Positions 16,701-23,994 of a stretch of 64,000 bases of DNA are shown piece by piece; position 1 is the first letter of the stretch, and the number at the start of each line of letters is the position of its first letter. The translations under genes were made by a program, and so were the position numbers. The notes under the pieces are model-generated. The model was not told where the DNA came from. It did no database searches and saw only the letters and a program-made list of their open reading frames with translations. Origin of the DNA: VAXT01 sp963794605 (GTDB taxonomy: Bacteria; Actinomycetota; Thermoleophilia; Gaiellales; Gaiellaceae); NCBI GenBank assembly GCA_963794605.1, contig CAWCEN010000004.1:62001-126000 (forward strand), written 5' to 3'.

Positions 16701-17089
16701 GCGACTCGCACCTGGAGCTCGCCCTCGTCGCGGATCCAGTCGCGGATCGCGAGCGCAGCCCGGACGGCACGCTCGGGATCGTCCTCGTGGCCCGTCGGCG
16801 CCCCGAAGAGCGCCATGACCGCATCGCCGATGAACTTCTCGACCGTGCCCCCGCGCCGTTCGAGCTCGTGGCGCAGGCGCGCGTGGTACGGCTCGAGCAC
16901 CGCGCGCACGTCCTCGGGGTCGAGCCGCTCGGCGCGCGAGGTGAAGCCGACGAGGTCGGCGAAGAGGACGGTGACGACCTTGCGTTCTTCCCGCGCCGCC
17001 TCGGCCGCCTGCTCCAGGCGAGTGCCGCAGCTCGAGCAGAAGCGCGCGTCGTCCGCGTTCTCGTGGCCGCAATTGGGACAGGCGAGCAT
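13760..17089 (-). CDS. Class III adenylate cyclase / AAA ATPase / TPR regulator
   Basis: This 1109-residue multidomain protein begins with a zinc ribbon (CPNCGHENADDARFCSSCG, residues 4-22). A class III cyclase domain follows at about 35-210; the metal Asp residues are in LFADLVGFT and IGDAVMALFG, the adenine-selecting Lys in EKFIGD, and the transition-state Asn/Arg in VNTASR, so it should be an active adenylate cyclase. A STAND-type ATPase (P-loop GVPGIGKSR, Walker B-like VLVFEDLHWAD) and about 450 residues of helical TPR-like repeats complete it. Such proteins are presumed signal sensors producing cAMP on binding a partner. ATG at 17089 overlaps the ilvA stop (TGATG), coupling it to ilvA. 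Confidence 0.85.
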   Translation of the reverse strand: MLACPNCGHENADDARFCSSCGTRLEQAAEAAREERKVVTVLFADLVGFTSRAERLDPEDVRAVLEPYHARLRHELERRGGTVEKFIGDAVMALFGAPTGHEDDPERAVRAALAIRDWIRDEGELQVRVAVTTGEALVALGARPAEGEGMASGDVVNTASRLQSAAPVNGILVDETTYRATRAPISYEPREAVEAKGKSEPIPVWEAREARSRFGVDVARTTGAPLVGREREVGLLSETFQRARQEQSPQLVTLVGVPGIGKSRLVAELFTALEDDPELIYWRQGRCLPYGEGVTYWALSEMVKAHAGILETDVAEQAQARLAAVVGETLGDAVERDWVEGHLRALVGLSEEEHIGGDRQAEAFAAWRKFLETLADRSPLVLVFEDLHWADDSLLDFIDHLVDWASGVPMLVVCTARPELLTRRPGWGGGKPNAATISLSPLSDDDTARLVHGLLERSVLPADLQATLIERAGGNPLYAEEFARMVDELGQDGTGLRLPESVQGIIAARLDALPVEEKLLLQDAAVVGKVFWLGALERIGRRDRRESELLLHRLERKEFVRRERRSSVGEESQYVFSHLLVGDVAYSQIPRAARSDKHQRAAEWIELLGRPEDHAEMLAHHYLTALELDRAAGVETKELATRARFRLQEAGDRAYALGAFPAATGFYAAAVELWPAGDPLRSDLLFRHARAAQAFEPTSTLDMVIEARDALRASGDIAQTAEAEILAGGIFWLLGQRDQGFERVRAAEALIADQPVSYSKATVAANVSRFAALAGENVDAIRSGREALAMAEQLGAADLRSHALNNMGFARVAIGDRGGIEDLEQSAAIALEANSIESVRAYGNLGSVLADLGDLERSAAMRGEALRLGERFGVRDWLSWIKSDLCWNGYFEGRWNETLDRLDALIEEATAAEFWTETVDRFLRGRIRLARDDLQGAQEDAERGLERAAAAKDPQVIWPALAFGARAFAATDRGRSEEFAAELLRGWEENDLAIGGESSWPSDLSVALVALGADSELVTLIERARIKTPWRRAAASYVSGDFQAAAAEYAATGARPEEADARLRAAEALVREGRRAEADAELKQSLAFWRSVGATAYVREGETLMAASA

Positions 17090-18288
17090 CAATGGAGCCG
17101 GTCGACGGCGTAGCCGTGCTGCCGCATCGCGTAGATGATCGCGGTGCAGTGCTCCTGGTCGCGCGTGAGGAGCGTGGCCTCGACTTCGGACTCGGTGACG
17201 GGCGTGTCCATGCCCTCGCGGTGGTGCTCGATCGAGACGACATTCGCATGCTCGTCGGCGAACAGGGCGAGGAGCTTGGCCAGCTCGCCCGGGCGGTCGG
17301 CGATGCGCGTGCGGACGACCAGGTAGCGGCCGGCGAGCGTCAGGCCGTGGCGCATGACCTGGATCAGCAGCGTCGGGTCGATGTTGCCGCCGGAGAGGAT
17401 CGCGACCGTGGGGCCGTCCCCGGGGACGCGACCCTTGAGCAAGGCCGCGACTGCCGCAGCCCCCGCACCCTCGACGACGAGCTTCGCGCGCTCGGTGAGC
17501 AGCACGATCGCCTCGCTGATCTCCTCGTCCGTGACCGTCACGACGGACTCGAGCAGGTCGCCGAGCAGGCTCGAGGTCAGCTCGCCCGGGTGCTTGACCG
17601 CGATTCCCTCGGCGATCGTGTAGCCGAACTGTGTGCCGCCCGCGAGGGGTGCGCACGCGGCCGCCTGCACGCCGACGACCTTCACCTCGGGCCGCAGCGC
17701 CCGCAGCGTGAGCGCGATCCCGGACGCGAGGCCGCCGCCGCCGACGGGGATGACGACCGTCTCCACCTCGGGCAGCTGCTCGACGAGCTCGAGGCCGATC
17801 GTCCCCTGGCCCGCGATCACATCCTGGTCCTCGAACGGGTGCACGAAGGTCGCGCCGGTCTCCTCGACATGCGTAACCGCCGCGGTGACGGCGTCCTCGA
17901 ACGTGGCGCCGATCAGCTCGGCGCGCGCGCCGTAGTTGCGCGTCGGCTCGACCTTGGCCATCGGCGTCTCGGCCGGCATGAAGATCGTCGCATCGATGCC
18001 TGCTTCGCGGGCGGCCCATGCGACCGCCTGCCCATGGTTGCCGGCGCTGGCCGCGACGACGCCCGCCTTGCGCTCGGCTTCGCTCAGCGAGCCGATCTTG
18101 TTGACGGCGCCGCGGATCTTGAACGAGCCCGTGCGCTGGAGCGTCTCCGCCTTCAGGTGCACGGGGCGGCCGGTCATGCGGCCGAAGGTCTCCGAGGCAT
18201 AGAGCGGCGTCACGCGCACGCCCTTCCCGACGAGCCGGTCGCGCGCGGCTTCGACGTCAGTCAGTGTCGGGGCGGTTTCCGTCGCCAT
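17089..18288 (-). CDS. ilvA: Threonine ammonia-lyase with C-terminal ACT domain
   Basis: The 399-residue PLP enzyme converts threonine to 2-oxobutanoate and ammonia. The PLP Lys is in GSFKIRGAVNK, the phosphate loop is VGGGGLASG, and the C-terminal 75 residues (LVVRTRIADRPGELAKLLAL) are an ACT-like domain, as in the short TdcB/IlvA type of about 400 residues. I choose ATG 18288; an in-frame ATG at 18321 would add 11 residues encoded by a palindromic repeat and is unlikely. The start lies 32 bases inside the meaB reading frame and the stop overlaps the cyclase start, so meaB, ilvA and the cyclase are translationally linked. Confidence 0.85.
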   Translation of the reverse strand: MATETAPTLTDVEAARDRLVGKGVRVTPLYASETFGRMTGRPVHLKAETLQRTGSFKIRGAVNKIGSLSEAERKAGVVAASAGNHGQAVAWAAREAGIDATIFMPAETPMAKVEPTRNYGARAELIGATFEDAVTAAVTHVEETGATFVHPFEDQDVIAGQGTIGLELVEQLPEVETVVIPVGGGGLASGIALTLRALRPEVKVVGVQAAACAPLAGGTQFGYTIAEGIAVKHPGELTSSLLGDLLESVVTVTDEEISEAIVLLTERAKLVVEGAGAAAVAALLKGRVPGDGPTVAILSGGNIDPTLLIQVMRHGLTLAGRYLVVRTRIADRPGELAKLLALFADEHANVVSIEHHREGMDTPVTESEVEATLLTRDQEHCTAIIYAMRQHGYAVDRLH

Positions 18289-19291
18289 CAGGTGGTCCGG
18301 AGCCAGGCTGAAGCCTGGCACCGGAAGGTAAGTGGAAGACCTTGTCCATGATCTCCTGTACTGCCGTCAAGGGGTCCAATTCTCGCTGTTGCACCTCGTT
18401 CAGGAGCCGGCGCAGCTCGGGATCGCCCTCGACCACGGTCTGGAGATGCGTTTTTGCGCGCGCCGAGGCGACTGCGAACACCTCACCGGCGAGGTTCCGG
18501 CGGCGCCGCTCCTCGAGGCTGCCCTCCTCCTCGAGATGGGTCCGGTGCTCTTCGACCTTCTCCCACAGCTTCGAGACGCCCTCGTCGGTCGTCGCCTCGG
18601 TGAGCACGATCGGCGGCCGCCACGGACGGTCCTTGTCGAGGGTGAGGATCGAGCGGACCTCGTTCATCATCGTCTTCGCCGCGGGATGGTCCTTCTTGTT
18701 GATCGCGATCACGTCCGGGATCTCCATGATCCCCGCCTTCAGCGCCTGGATCGAGTCGCCCGAGCCGGGCATGAGGACGAGCAGCACGGTGTCCGCGATC
18801 CCGATCACCTCGACCTCGCTCTGGCCCGTGCCGACGGTCTCCACGAAGATCACGTCCTTTCCGGCCGCGTCCAGGATGAGCAGCGCCTGAAGCGTCGCTT
18901 CGGCGAGGCCGCCGAGATGGCCGCGGGTGCCCATCGAGCGGATGAAGACGTCCGGGTCGAGGAAGTGCTCGGACAGGCGGATCCGGTCGCCGAGGAGGGC
19001 GCCCTGCGTGAAGGGGCTCGACGGGTCGACTGAGATGACGCCCACGCTCTTGTCCTCTGCGCGGATCAGCCGGACGAGAGCCGCGATCAGGCTCGACTTG
19101 CCGACCCCGGGGGGCCCGGTGATCCCGACGACGAACGCGGAGCCGGTCTCCGGGTAGACCTCCCGCACGAGCTCGTACGCGAGCGGGTCGCCGTTCTCGA
19201 CGAGCGTGATCGCCCGGGCAAGCGCACGCCGGTCGCCCTCGCGCACTCCGGCGGCGAGCGTCTCGCCGGTCCATTCTCGGCGCTTGGCCAC
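18257..19291 (-). CDS. meaB: MeaB-type GTPase (methylmalonyl-CoA mutase chaperone)
   Basis: The 344-residue G3E GTPase shows the P-loop GPPGVGKSSL, the switch region SVDPSSPFTQGALLGDRIR, FVETVGTGQSEVE and the guanine-binding AINKKDHP. MeaB protects and gates B12-dependent acyl-CoA mutases; no mutase gene is in the window. GTG at 19291 is 2 bases after the stop of the MFS gene. The last 22 residues or so (SGARLQPGSGPPDGDGNRP) come from read-through of palindromic repeat A and the beginning of ilvA, whereas homologues normally end near VMDKVF-type helices. The frame therefore appears extended by a repeat insertion. Confidence 0.88.
   Translation of the reverse strand: MAKRREWTGETLAAGVREGDRRALARAITLVENGDPLAYELVREVYPETGSAFVVGITGPPGVGKSSLIAALVRLIRAEDKSVGVISVDPSSPFTQGALLGDRIRLSEHFLDPDVFIRSMGTRGHLGGLAEATLQALLILDAAGKDVIFVETVGTGQSEVEVIGIADTVLLVLMPGSGDSIQALKAGIMEIPDVIAINKKDHPAAKTMMNEVRSILTLDKDRPWRPPIVLTEATTDEGVSKLWEKVEEHRTHLEEEGSLEERRRRNLAGEVFAVASARAKTHLQTVVEGDPELRRLLNEVQQRELDPLTAVQEIMDKVFHLPSGARLQPGSGPPDGDGNRPDTD
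18301..18321. repeat. Palindromic repeat family A, copy 2
   Basis: This is the reverse complement of the 21 bases at 10688-10708. It lies 12 bases before the ilvA start and within the 3' coding tail of meaB, and is flanked by CCGG on both sides, which lengthens the hairpin. It forms part of the meaB reading frame and contains the alternative upstream ATG of ilvA. Confidence 0.75.
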
Positions 19292-19293
19292 TC

Positions 19294-20538
19294 CTAGACC
19301 TCTGCCTTGGCGATGCGCTGCGCCTCGATCACAGGGCTGCGGATTCCGCGTGAGAGCGCATACCCGACGAGCGCTGCGACCGCCGACAGGCATGCCGAGA
19401 CTCCCCAGACCCAGCGGGCGCCGAACTCGTTCGTCAGCGGTCCGGCGAGGACCATCCCGAGCCCCAGAACCGCGTAGTTCGAGCTCATCAACACCGTGAA
19501 CACGCGCCCGCGCATCGCGTCCGGAGCGCCGCGCTGGACGAGGACCGCGTTGCAGACGACCGCCACGCCGTTGCCCACGCCAGAGACGATCACGCAGGCT
19601 GCAGCGAACCAGACGTTCGGCGACGCCGCCGCGAGGCCGATCCCGATCGCCATCAGCACGAAGCCGCCGGAGTAGACCCTCGGCAGGTCGCGCCGCTCGA
19701 GCCACGTGCCCGCGCTCAGGCTCCCGAAGACGAGGCCGAACCCGGCGGTCGCGAGCATCAACCCGTAGCCGAAGTCGCCGGCGTTGAACGAGACCTTCGC
19801 CAGCACGACCTCGCCGACGTTCACGCCCGCATTGCCGAGCATGCCGACGTTCCAGGCGATGAGCACCGTCAGAAGGGCGCGTGAGGAGGTGATGAGCCGC
19901 AGGCCGGCCACGATGTCGCGCCAGTGCCCCTCGGTGGTCGCCTGGACGGCCTGGAGCAGGCGCGCGGGAATGCGGAGAATGAGCGCCGCCGAGAAGAGGA
20001 ACGTGACCGCATTCAGCACGTAGGCCCAGTCCGGGCTCGTCGCGGCGACGATCACGCCGCCGATCAGCGGCCCGACGACGGTCGTGACCGCATCGCCCGC
20101 CTGGAGCAGCCCCTGCGCGCTCGGCAGCTCGTGATCCTCGACCAGGTTCGGAAGGCCCGCGTAGACCGCGGGCCGGAAGAAGCCCGTCGCGAGGCCGGCG
20201 ACCGCGGCGAGCGCGACGATCTGTCCGGCGCTGGTCGCGAACGGGAGCGTGCAGAAGACGAGGAAGCGCACGATGTCGGCCGTGACCATCACCCGTCGCC
20301 GTGAGAGCCGGTCGACGAGCGGGCCAACGGTGAGGCCGATCGCGATCGCCGGCAGGAAGTCCGCGATCAGGAGCGCCGCGATCCAGCTCCCCGAGTGCGT
20401 GCGGTCCCACACGTCGAGGTTGAGCGCGACGAACGCCATCCAGCTTCCGAGGCCGGAACCGAACGCCGCGTAAAAGAGCATGCGGAGCCCCGGCACCCGG
20501 CGGAGCAGGTCGGCCTGCCTGCCGAGCAGGCGGTGCAT
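19294..20538 (-). CDS. MFS transporter (enterobactin exporter-like fold)
   Basis: The 414-residue protein has about 12 transmembrane segments, starting after a short basic N-terminus (MHRLLGRQADLLRRVPGLRM) with FYAAFGSGLGSWMAFVALNL, and the loop motif GPLVDRLSRRRVMV between helices 2 and 3. It resembles the MFS_3 group of exporters. ATG 20538 gives a normal N-terminus; the frame is open to 20622 but upstream residues are polar and unlike a transporter start. The stop is 2 bases from the meaB start, so this is the first gene of the meaB-ilvA-cyclase run. Confidence 0.8.
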   Translation of the reverse strand: MHRLLGRQADLLRRVPGLRMLFYAAFGSGLGSWMAFVALNLDVWDRTHSGSWIAALLIADFLPAIAIGLTVGPLVDRLSRRRVMVTADIVRFLVFCTLPFATSAGQIVALAAVAGLATGFFRPAVYAGLPNLVEDHELPSAQGLLQAGDAVTTVVGPLIGGVIVAATSPDWAYVLNAVTFLFSAALILRIPARLLQAVQATTEGHWRDIVAGLRLITSSRALLTVLIAWNVGMLGNAGVNVGEVVLAKVSFNAGDFGYGLMLATAGFGLVFGSLSAGTWLERRDLPRVYSGGFVLMAIGIGLAAASPNVWFAAACVIVSGVGNGVAVVCNAVLVQRGAPDAMRGRVFTVLMSSNYAVLGLGMVLAGPLTNEFGARWVWGVSACLSAVAALVGYALSRGIRSPVIEAQRIAKAEV

Positions 20539-20645
20539 GACTCCAGAAAACGCGCCCGGCACGGTGCCGCGGAGGTTAGTGGAGTCGAAAGGCGAAGCGT
20601 GACGGCGCGGGAGAAATGTCACTGCGGAGTTACACTCATTCGGCC

Positions 20646-22316
20646 ATGTCCCCCTCGGCCCCGTCCGCCGCAGTCGGGCGCCGACGACGCGTCCTCCTCG
20701 TTCACGCGAACCCGTTCCAGCGGGTGACTCCGGTGCCCGCGTACGGGCTCGAGCGCGTCCGCACCGCAGCCGAGGAGGCCGGCGCCGAGGTACAGCTCCT
20801 CGACCCCTACCTCGTCTCCGAGGACCCGCTCGGCACGGCGCGCGAGGCAGCTCAGGCGTTCCGGCCCGACCTGATCGGCCTCGGGATCCGGATCATCGAC
20901 GACTGCATCGTGGTCGACCGGCTCGACGCGCCGGACGATGAGCCGATCGACGTCAGCTTCCTGCTCCCCGAGATTCGCGAGCTGCGGCGCGCTTTGGGCG
21001 AAGCGGCGCCTGAGGCGATGTTTGTCGCAGGCGGAGCGGGCTTCTCGGCTTGCCCTCAGGAGTGCCTCGACTATCTCGACGTCGACTACGGCATTGTCGG
21101 CGCCGGCGAGGAAGCACTGGCCATGCTCTGTTCGGACGCGTCCTGGTGCCAGGCACCGGGACTGGTCCGCAGGGGAGAGGCTGAAGGCATCGGGGCGTAC
21201 AACCTGGGCTTCGGCGGGCCGACTCGCCGCGATCCGCTGTACGCGCCCGCGAACTCGTTCCCCGTCCGGACGCGCATCGGTTGCGCGATGCAGTGCGTCT
21301 ACTGCACGGCGGCGAATCTGGGCCGTCAGCACGCAAACGGCGGGCTCGAAACGGTGCTCGACGAGGTCGAGCGCACCGTGGCCGGGGCGCGCGAGCGCGG
21401 GGTCGGGCGCGTGCCGATCTTCTTCGCGGACGACGAATTCAACCTGCCGGACGAGCGACATCCGATGGCGGTGCTCGAGGGGCTGCGCGAGCGCGGCCTG
21501 ACGAGGCACATCAGCTGGCGCGCGTACTTCAATCCGACTCCGTTCTCGGCGGAGTTCGCCGAGCTCGTGCGCGAGACGAACGGGCACGTCTCGATCACGG
21601 TCGACAGCGCGTCCGACGCGTTGCTCGAGACCGCGCAGAAGCCGTTCCGGCGTCGGCACCTCGACGCGCTGGTGGCGCTCCTCGGCGAGCACGGCGTCTC
21701 GGCCGACCTCGGCCTGATCTTCGGCCTTCCGGGCGAGACCGAGGACACGATCTCCGAGACGATCGCGTTCGTCCGCTCGCTGCCCGAGTCGATCGAGGTC
21801 GTCTACTCGGCTGGCGCACGCGTCTACCCGCACACACCGCTGGCACGGATCGCGGAGCAGGAGCCCGAGCGGCTCGTCGGCGCGGACGATCCGACGTTTT
21901 TGACCCCGGTCGTCTACTCGAGTCCCTGGCCGCCGCGCGTCCTGGCACGCCGGCTTGACCAGCAGCTGCGCGCGCTCCAGAACGTCAGCCGCGTCGGCGT
22001 CGGCTACGCAACCGGTCTGACCACGCTCAGCGACGCATACCGAGTCGCGCTCTCACAGGACGGCAAGCGCGGCTGGGCCGAGATCTTGGAGCGGGCCGCG
22101 CACGACGACACGCAGCGCAAGCCGGCCGAGACGATCGCGGCCTGTCTCCAAGTCGCGCTCTGGCACGGACGCTACGACCTCGCGTCGGCGGCGGCCGGGC
22201 GGCTTCTGCACGAGGAGATCCCGCCGGAGATGTCTCGCGCGCAACTGCGATTCGCCCGCCTCGCGTACGGCGGGCTGGCCCTGGCCGATCGCGCTAAGGC
22301 CGTGTTGCGGCGCTGA
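20646..22316 (+). CDS. B12-binding-domain radical SAM protein
   Basis: The 556-residue protein has an N-terminal cobalamin-binding-like Rossmann domain (RRRVLLVHANPFQR, then IGLGIRIIDDC) and a radical SAM core with the cluster motif CAMQCVYC at about residue 212. Elements DDEFNLPDERH and LIFGLPGETEDTI fit the TIM barrel. The C-terminal 130 residues are helical. Family members methylate or rearrange unactivated carbons; the substrate is unknown. ATG 20646 has TACACT at 20631-20636, 9 bases upstream. The 3' end overlaps hisC, on the opposite strand, by 23 bases. Confidence 0.82.
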   Translation: MSPSAPSAAVGRRRRVLLVHANPFQRVTPVPAYGLERVRTAAEEAGAEVQLLDPYLVSEDPLGTAREAAQAFRPDLIGLGIRIIDDCIVVDRLDAPDDEPIDVSFLLPEIRELRRALGEAAPEAMFVAGGAGFSACPQECLDYLDVDYGIVGAGEEALAMLCSDASWCQAPGLVRRGEAEGIGAYNLGFGGPTRRDPLYAPANSFPVRTRIGCAMQCVYCTAANLGRQHANGGLETVLDEVERTVAGARERGVGRVPIFFADDEFNLPDERHPMAVLEGLRERGLTRHISWRAYFNPTPFSAEFAELVRETNGHVSITVDSASDALLETAQKPFRRRHLDALVALLGEHGVSADLGLIFGLPGETEDTISETIAFVRSLPESIEVVYSAGARVYPHTPLARIAEQEPERLVGADDPTFLTPVVYSSPWPPRVLARRLDQQLRALQNVSRVGVGYATGLTTLSDAYRVALSQDGKRGWAEILERAAHDDTQRKPAETIAACLQVALWHGRYDLASAAAGRLLHEEIPPEMSRAQLRFARLAYGGLALADRAKAVLRR

Positions 22317-23415
22317 GGACGCGGCCGAGCGCCTCGCCGAAAAGCTCGTTTTCCTCTGGGGTGCCGACCGTCACGCGGATCGCGCCCGGGGCGCCGAAGC
22401 CTCCCGCCGGGCGAACGATCACGCCCTCTCGGAGCAGCTGCTCGAAAAGCGGACGCGAGTCGTCGCCGACCTCGGCGAACAGGAAGTTCGCGACCGACGG
22501 CGATGGCTCCAGGCCATGGTCGCGCATGATCTGCTCGAGTTGGAGGAGGCCCTCCGCGTTCACGGCGCGGCGCTGAGCCAGCTCGTCCGGAGAGTCGAGA
22601 CTCGCCAGTGCTGCGGCCTGGGCGAACGAGTTGACGTCGAACGCTCGTCGCACCTTGCCGATCGCGGTCACGAGCTCGGCCGGCCCGACGGCATAGCCCA
22701 CCCGCAGCCCGGCGAGCCCGTAGATCTTCGAAAACGTGCGCAGCACGACGACCTTGCGCCCCGCTTTCAGGTACTCGAGCCCGTCCACGTACTCGGGGTC
22801 GTCGATGTACTCGTAGTACGCCTGGTCGAGGACGGTCAGCACGTGGTCGGGCACGGCGTCGAGGTACGCGTCCAGCTCGGCCCGCGTGTTCATCGTCCCG
22901 GTCGGGTTGTTCGGGTGGCAGACGTAGACGAGCTTCGTCTTCGGCCCGATCGCCTCGAGCATCGCGTCGAGGTCGTAGCGGTGGTCGCGGAGCGGAACCT
23001 GCCGCGGGACGGCACCGATCTTCAGCGCGTCGATCGCGTAGCTCGGGAAGGACGGCCAGCCGCAGACGATCTCGTCGCCGGGGTCGAGCGCGAGCTGCGA
23101 GAGGTAGTCGACCACGCCGTCCGATCCGGCTCCGGGTGCGATCTCCTCGAATCGGACATCGTGCAGCTCCGCGAGCGCAGTGCGGAGCCGCCACGCGCCG
23201 CCGTCCGGGTAGCGGTTCAGGCCACGCGCCTCGCGCTCGATCGCCTCGAGCGCCGCCGGGAAGGGCCCGAACGGCCCCTCGTTGGACGCAAGCTTCACGA
23301 CTCGCTCGAGTCCGAGCTCTCGCTGCACCTCCTCGACCGGCTTCCCCGGCTCGTAAGGCACAAGATCCCGGACAGCAGGCTTGAAGAACGAGTCAGCAAT
23401 CTCGGCGAACGCCAT
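22294..23415 (-). CDS. hisC: Histidinol-phosphate aminotransferase
   Basis: This 373-residue class I/II PLP aminotransferase starts with the HisC-like pattern VRDLVPYEPGKPVEEVQREL and LASNEGPFGPFP. The PLP Lys is in RTFSKIYGLAGLRVGYA, and CHPNNPTGTMN is the Asn/Asp cofactor region. It catalyses transamination of imidazole-acetol phosphate in histidine synthesis, though some relatives act on aromatic amino acids and no other his gene lies nearby. ATG 23415 is preceded by TAGGCT on the minus strand (forward 23423-23428) 7 bases upstream, suggesting a leaderless message. Confidence 0.85.
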   Translation of the reverse strand: MAFAEIADSFFKPAVRDLVPYEPGKPVEEVQRELGLERVVKLASNEGPFGPFPAALEAIEREARGLNRYPDGGAWRLRTALAELHDVRFEEIAPGAGSDGVVDYLSQLALDPGDEIVCGWPSFPSYAIDALKIGAVPRQVPLRDHRYDLDAMLEAIGPKTKLVYVCHPNNPTGTMNTRAELDAYLDAVPDHVLTVLDQAYYEYIDDPEYVDGLEYLKAGRKVVVLRTFSKIYGLAGLRVGYAVGPAELVTAIGKVRRAFDVNSFAQAAALASLDSPDELAQRRAVNAEGLLQLEQIMRDHGLEPSPSVANFLFAEVGDDSRPLFEQLLREGVIVRPAGGFGAPGAIRVTVGTPEENELFGEALGRVLSAATRP

Positions 23416-23446
23416 CGGCCAAAGCCTAATCCGCCGCGGGGGTGGG

Positions 23447-23492
23447 CTTCGCGCGTCCCCGCTGCGCGCGAAGCGGCGCCGGACTTTCCTCG
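23447..23492. repeat. Hairpin plus repeat family D, copy 1
   Basis: In the 78-base gap between hisC and the GNAT gene there is a strong hairpin CTTCGCGCG/CGCGCGAAG (23447-23455 and 23465-23473, 9-base loop). It adjoins GCGCCGGACTTTCCTCGG, nearly identical to the block right after the sigma factor gene (52789-52806). On the minus strand it follows the GNAT stop directly, so it could terminate that transcript. Confidence 0.6.
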
Positions 23493-23493
23493 G

Positions 23494-23994
23494 TCAATCC
23501 AGGTCGCGGCCCATGAGCATGGCGTCGATGTAGCGGCCATCGATGAGGTAGCGCCGGCGCAGAACCCCCTCCTCGCGGAACCCGAGCTTGCGGTACAGCG
23601 CGATCGCGGGCGCGTTGTGCGGGAACACGGTCAGTTCGAGCTTGACGACCCCGAGGTCCCGCGCCCAGTTCATCGCCTCCTCGATCAGCGCTGCCCCGAT
23701 TCCCTGGCGCCGCGCGCGGGCTGCGACCATCAACCCGAACTCGGCCACGTGCCGGCTGAGCGGGCTGCGGTCACGCGCGATCGAGAGGCGCCCGACGACG
23801 CCGTCGGCGGTCTCCGCGACGAGGACGGCGACGTTCGCGTCGCGCTGGACTCCGCGCACGTTGCGCCGCTCGTCGCCCCGGGTCCGGTCGTAGGTGAGCC
23901 AGAGCTCCGGCTCGGACGCGACCTCGAGGCCGAGCTCGACGAGCGCGTCGGCGTCACCGGGTACCGCGGGTCGGACGATGAGCCAGTCGCTCAT
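23494..23994 (-). CDS. GNAT family acetyltransferase
   Basis: The 166-residue protein is a complete GNAT domain: EFGLMVAARARRQGIGAALI is motif A with the acetyl-CoA pyrophosphate loop RRQGIG, and VKLELTVFPHNAPAIALYRK, then LGFREEGVLRR, is the typical motif B ending. It most resembles RimJ/YjcK-like N-acetyltransferases. ATG 23994 overlaps the stop of the gamma-glutamyltransferase gene (ATGA), so they form a coupled pair. The acceptor is unknown, but the pairing suggests amino-acid or peptide chemistry. Confidence 0.82.
   Translation of the reverse strand: MSDWLIVRPAVPGDADALVELGLEVASEPELWLTYDRTRGDERRNVRGVQRDANVAVLVAETADGVVGRLSIARDRSPLSRHVAEFGLMVAARARRQGIGAALIEEAMNWARDLGVVKLELTVFPHNAPAIALYRKLGFREEGVLRRRYLIDGRYIDAMLMGRDLD

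Noticed and set aside
18289..18321. Longer ilvA start at 18321
   Set aside because: The extra residues are encoded by palindromic repeat A and have no counterpart in the family.
17092..18351. Plus-strand open frame opposite ilvA
   Set aside because: Shadow frame of ilvA; no motifs.
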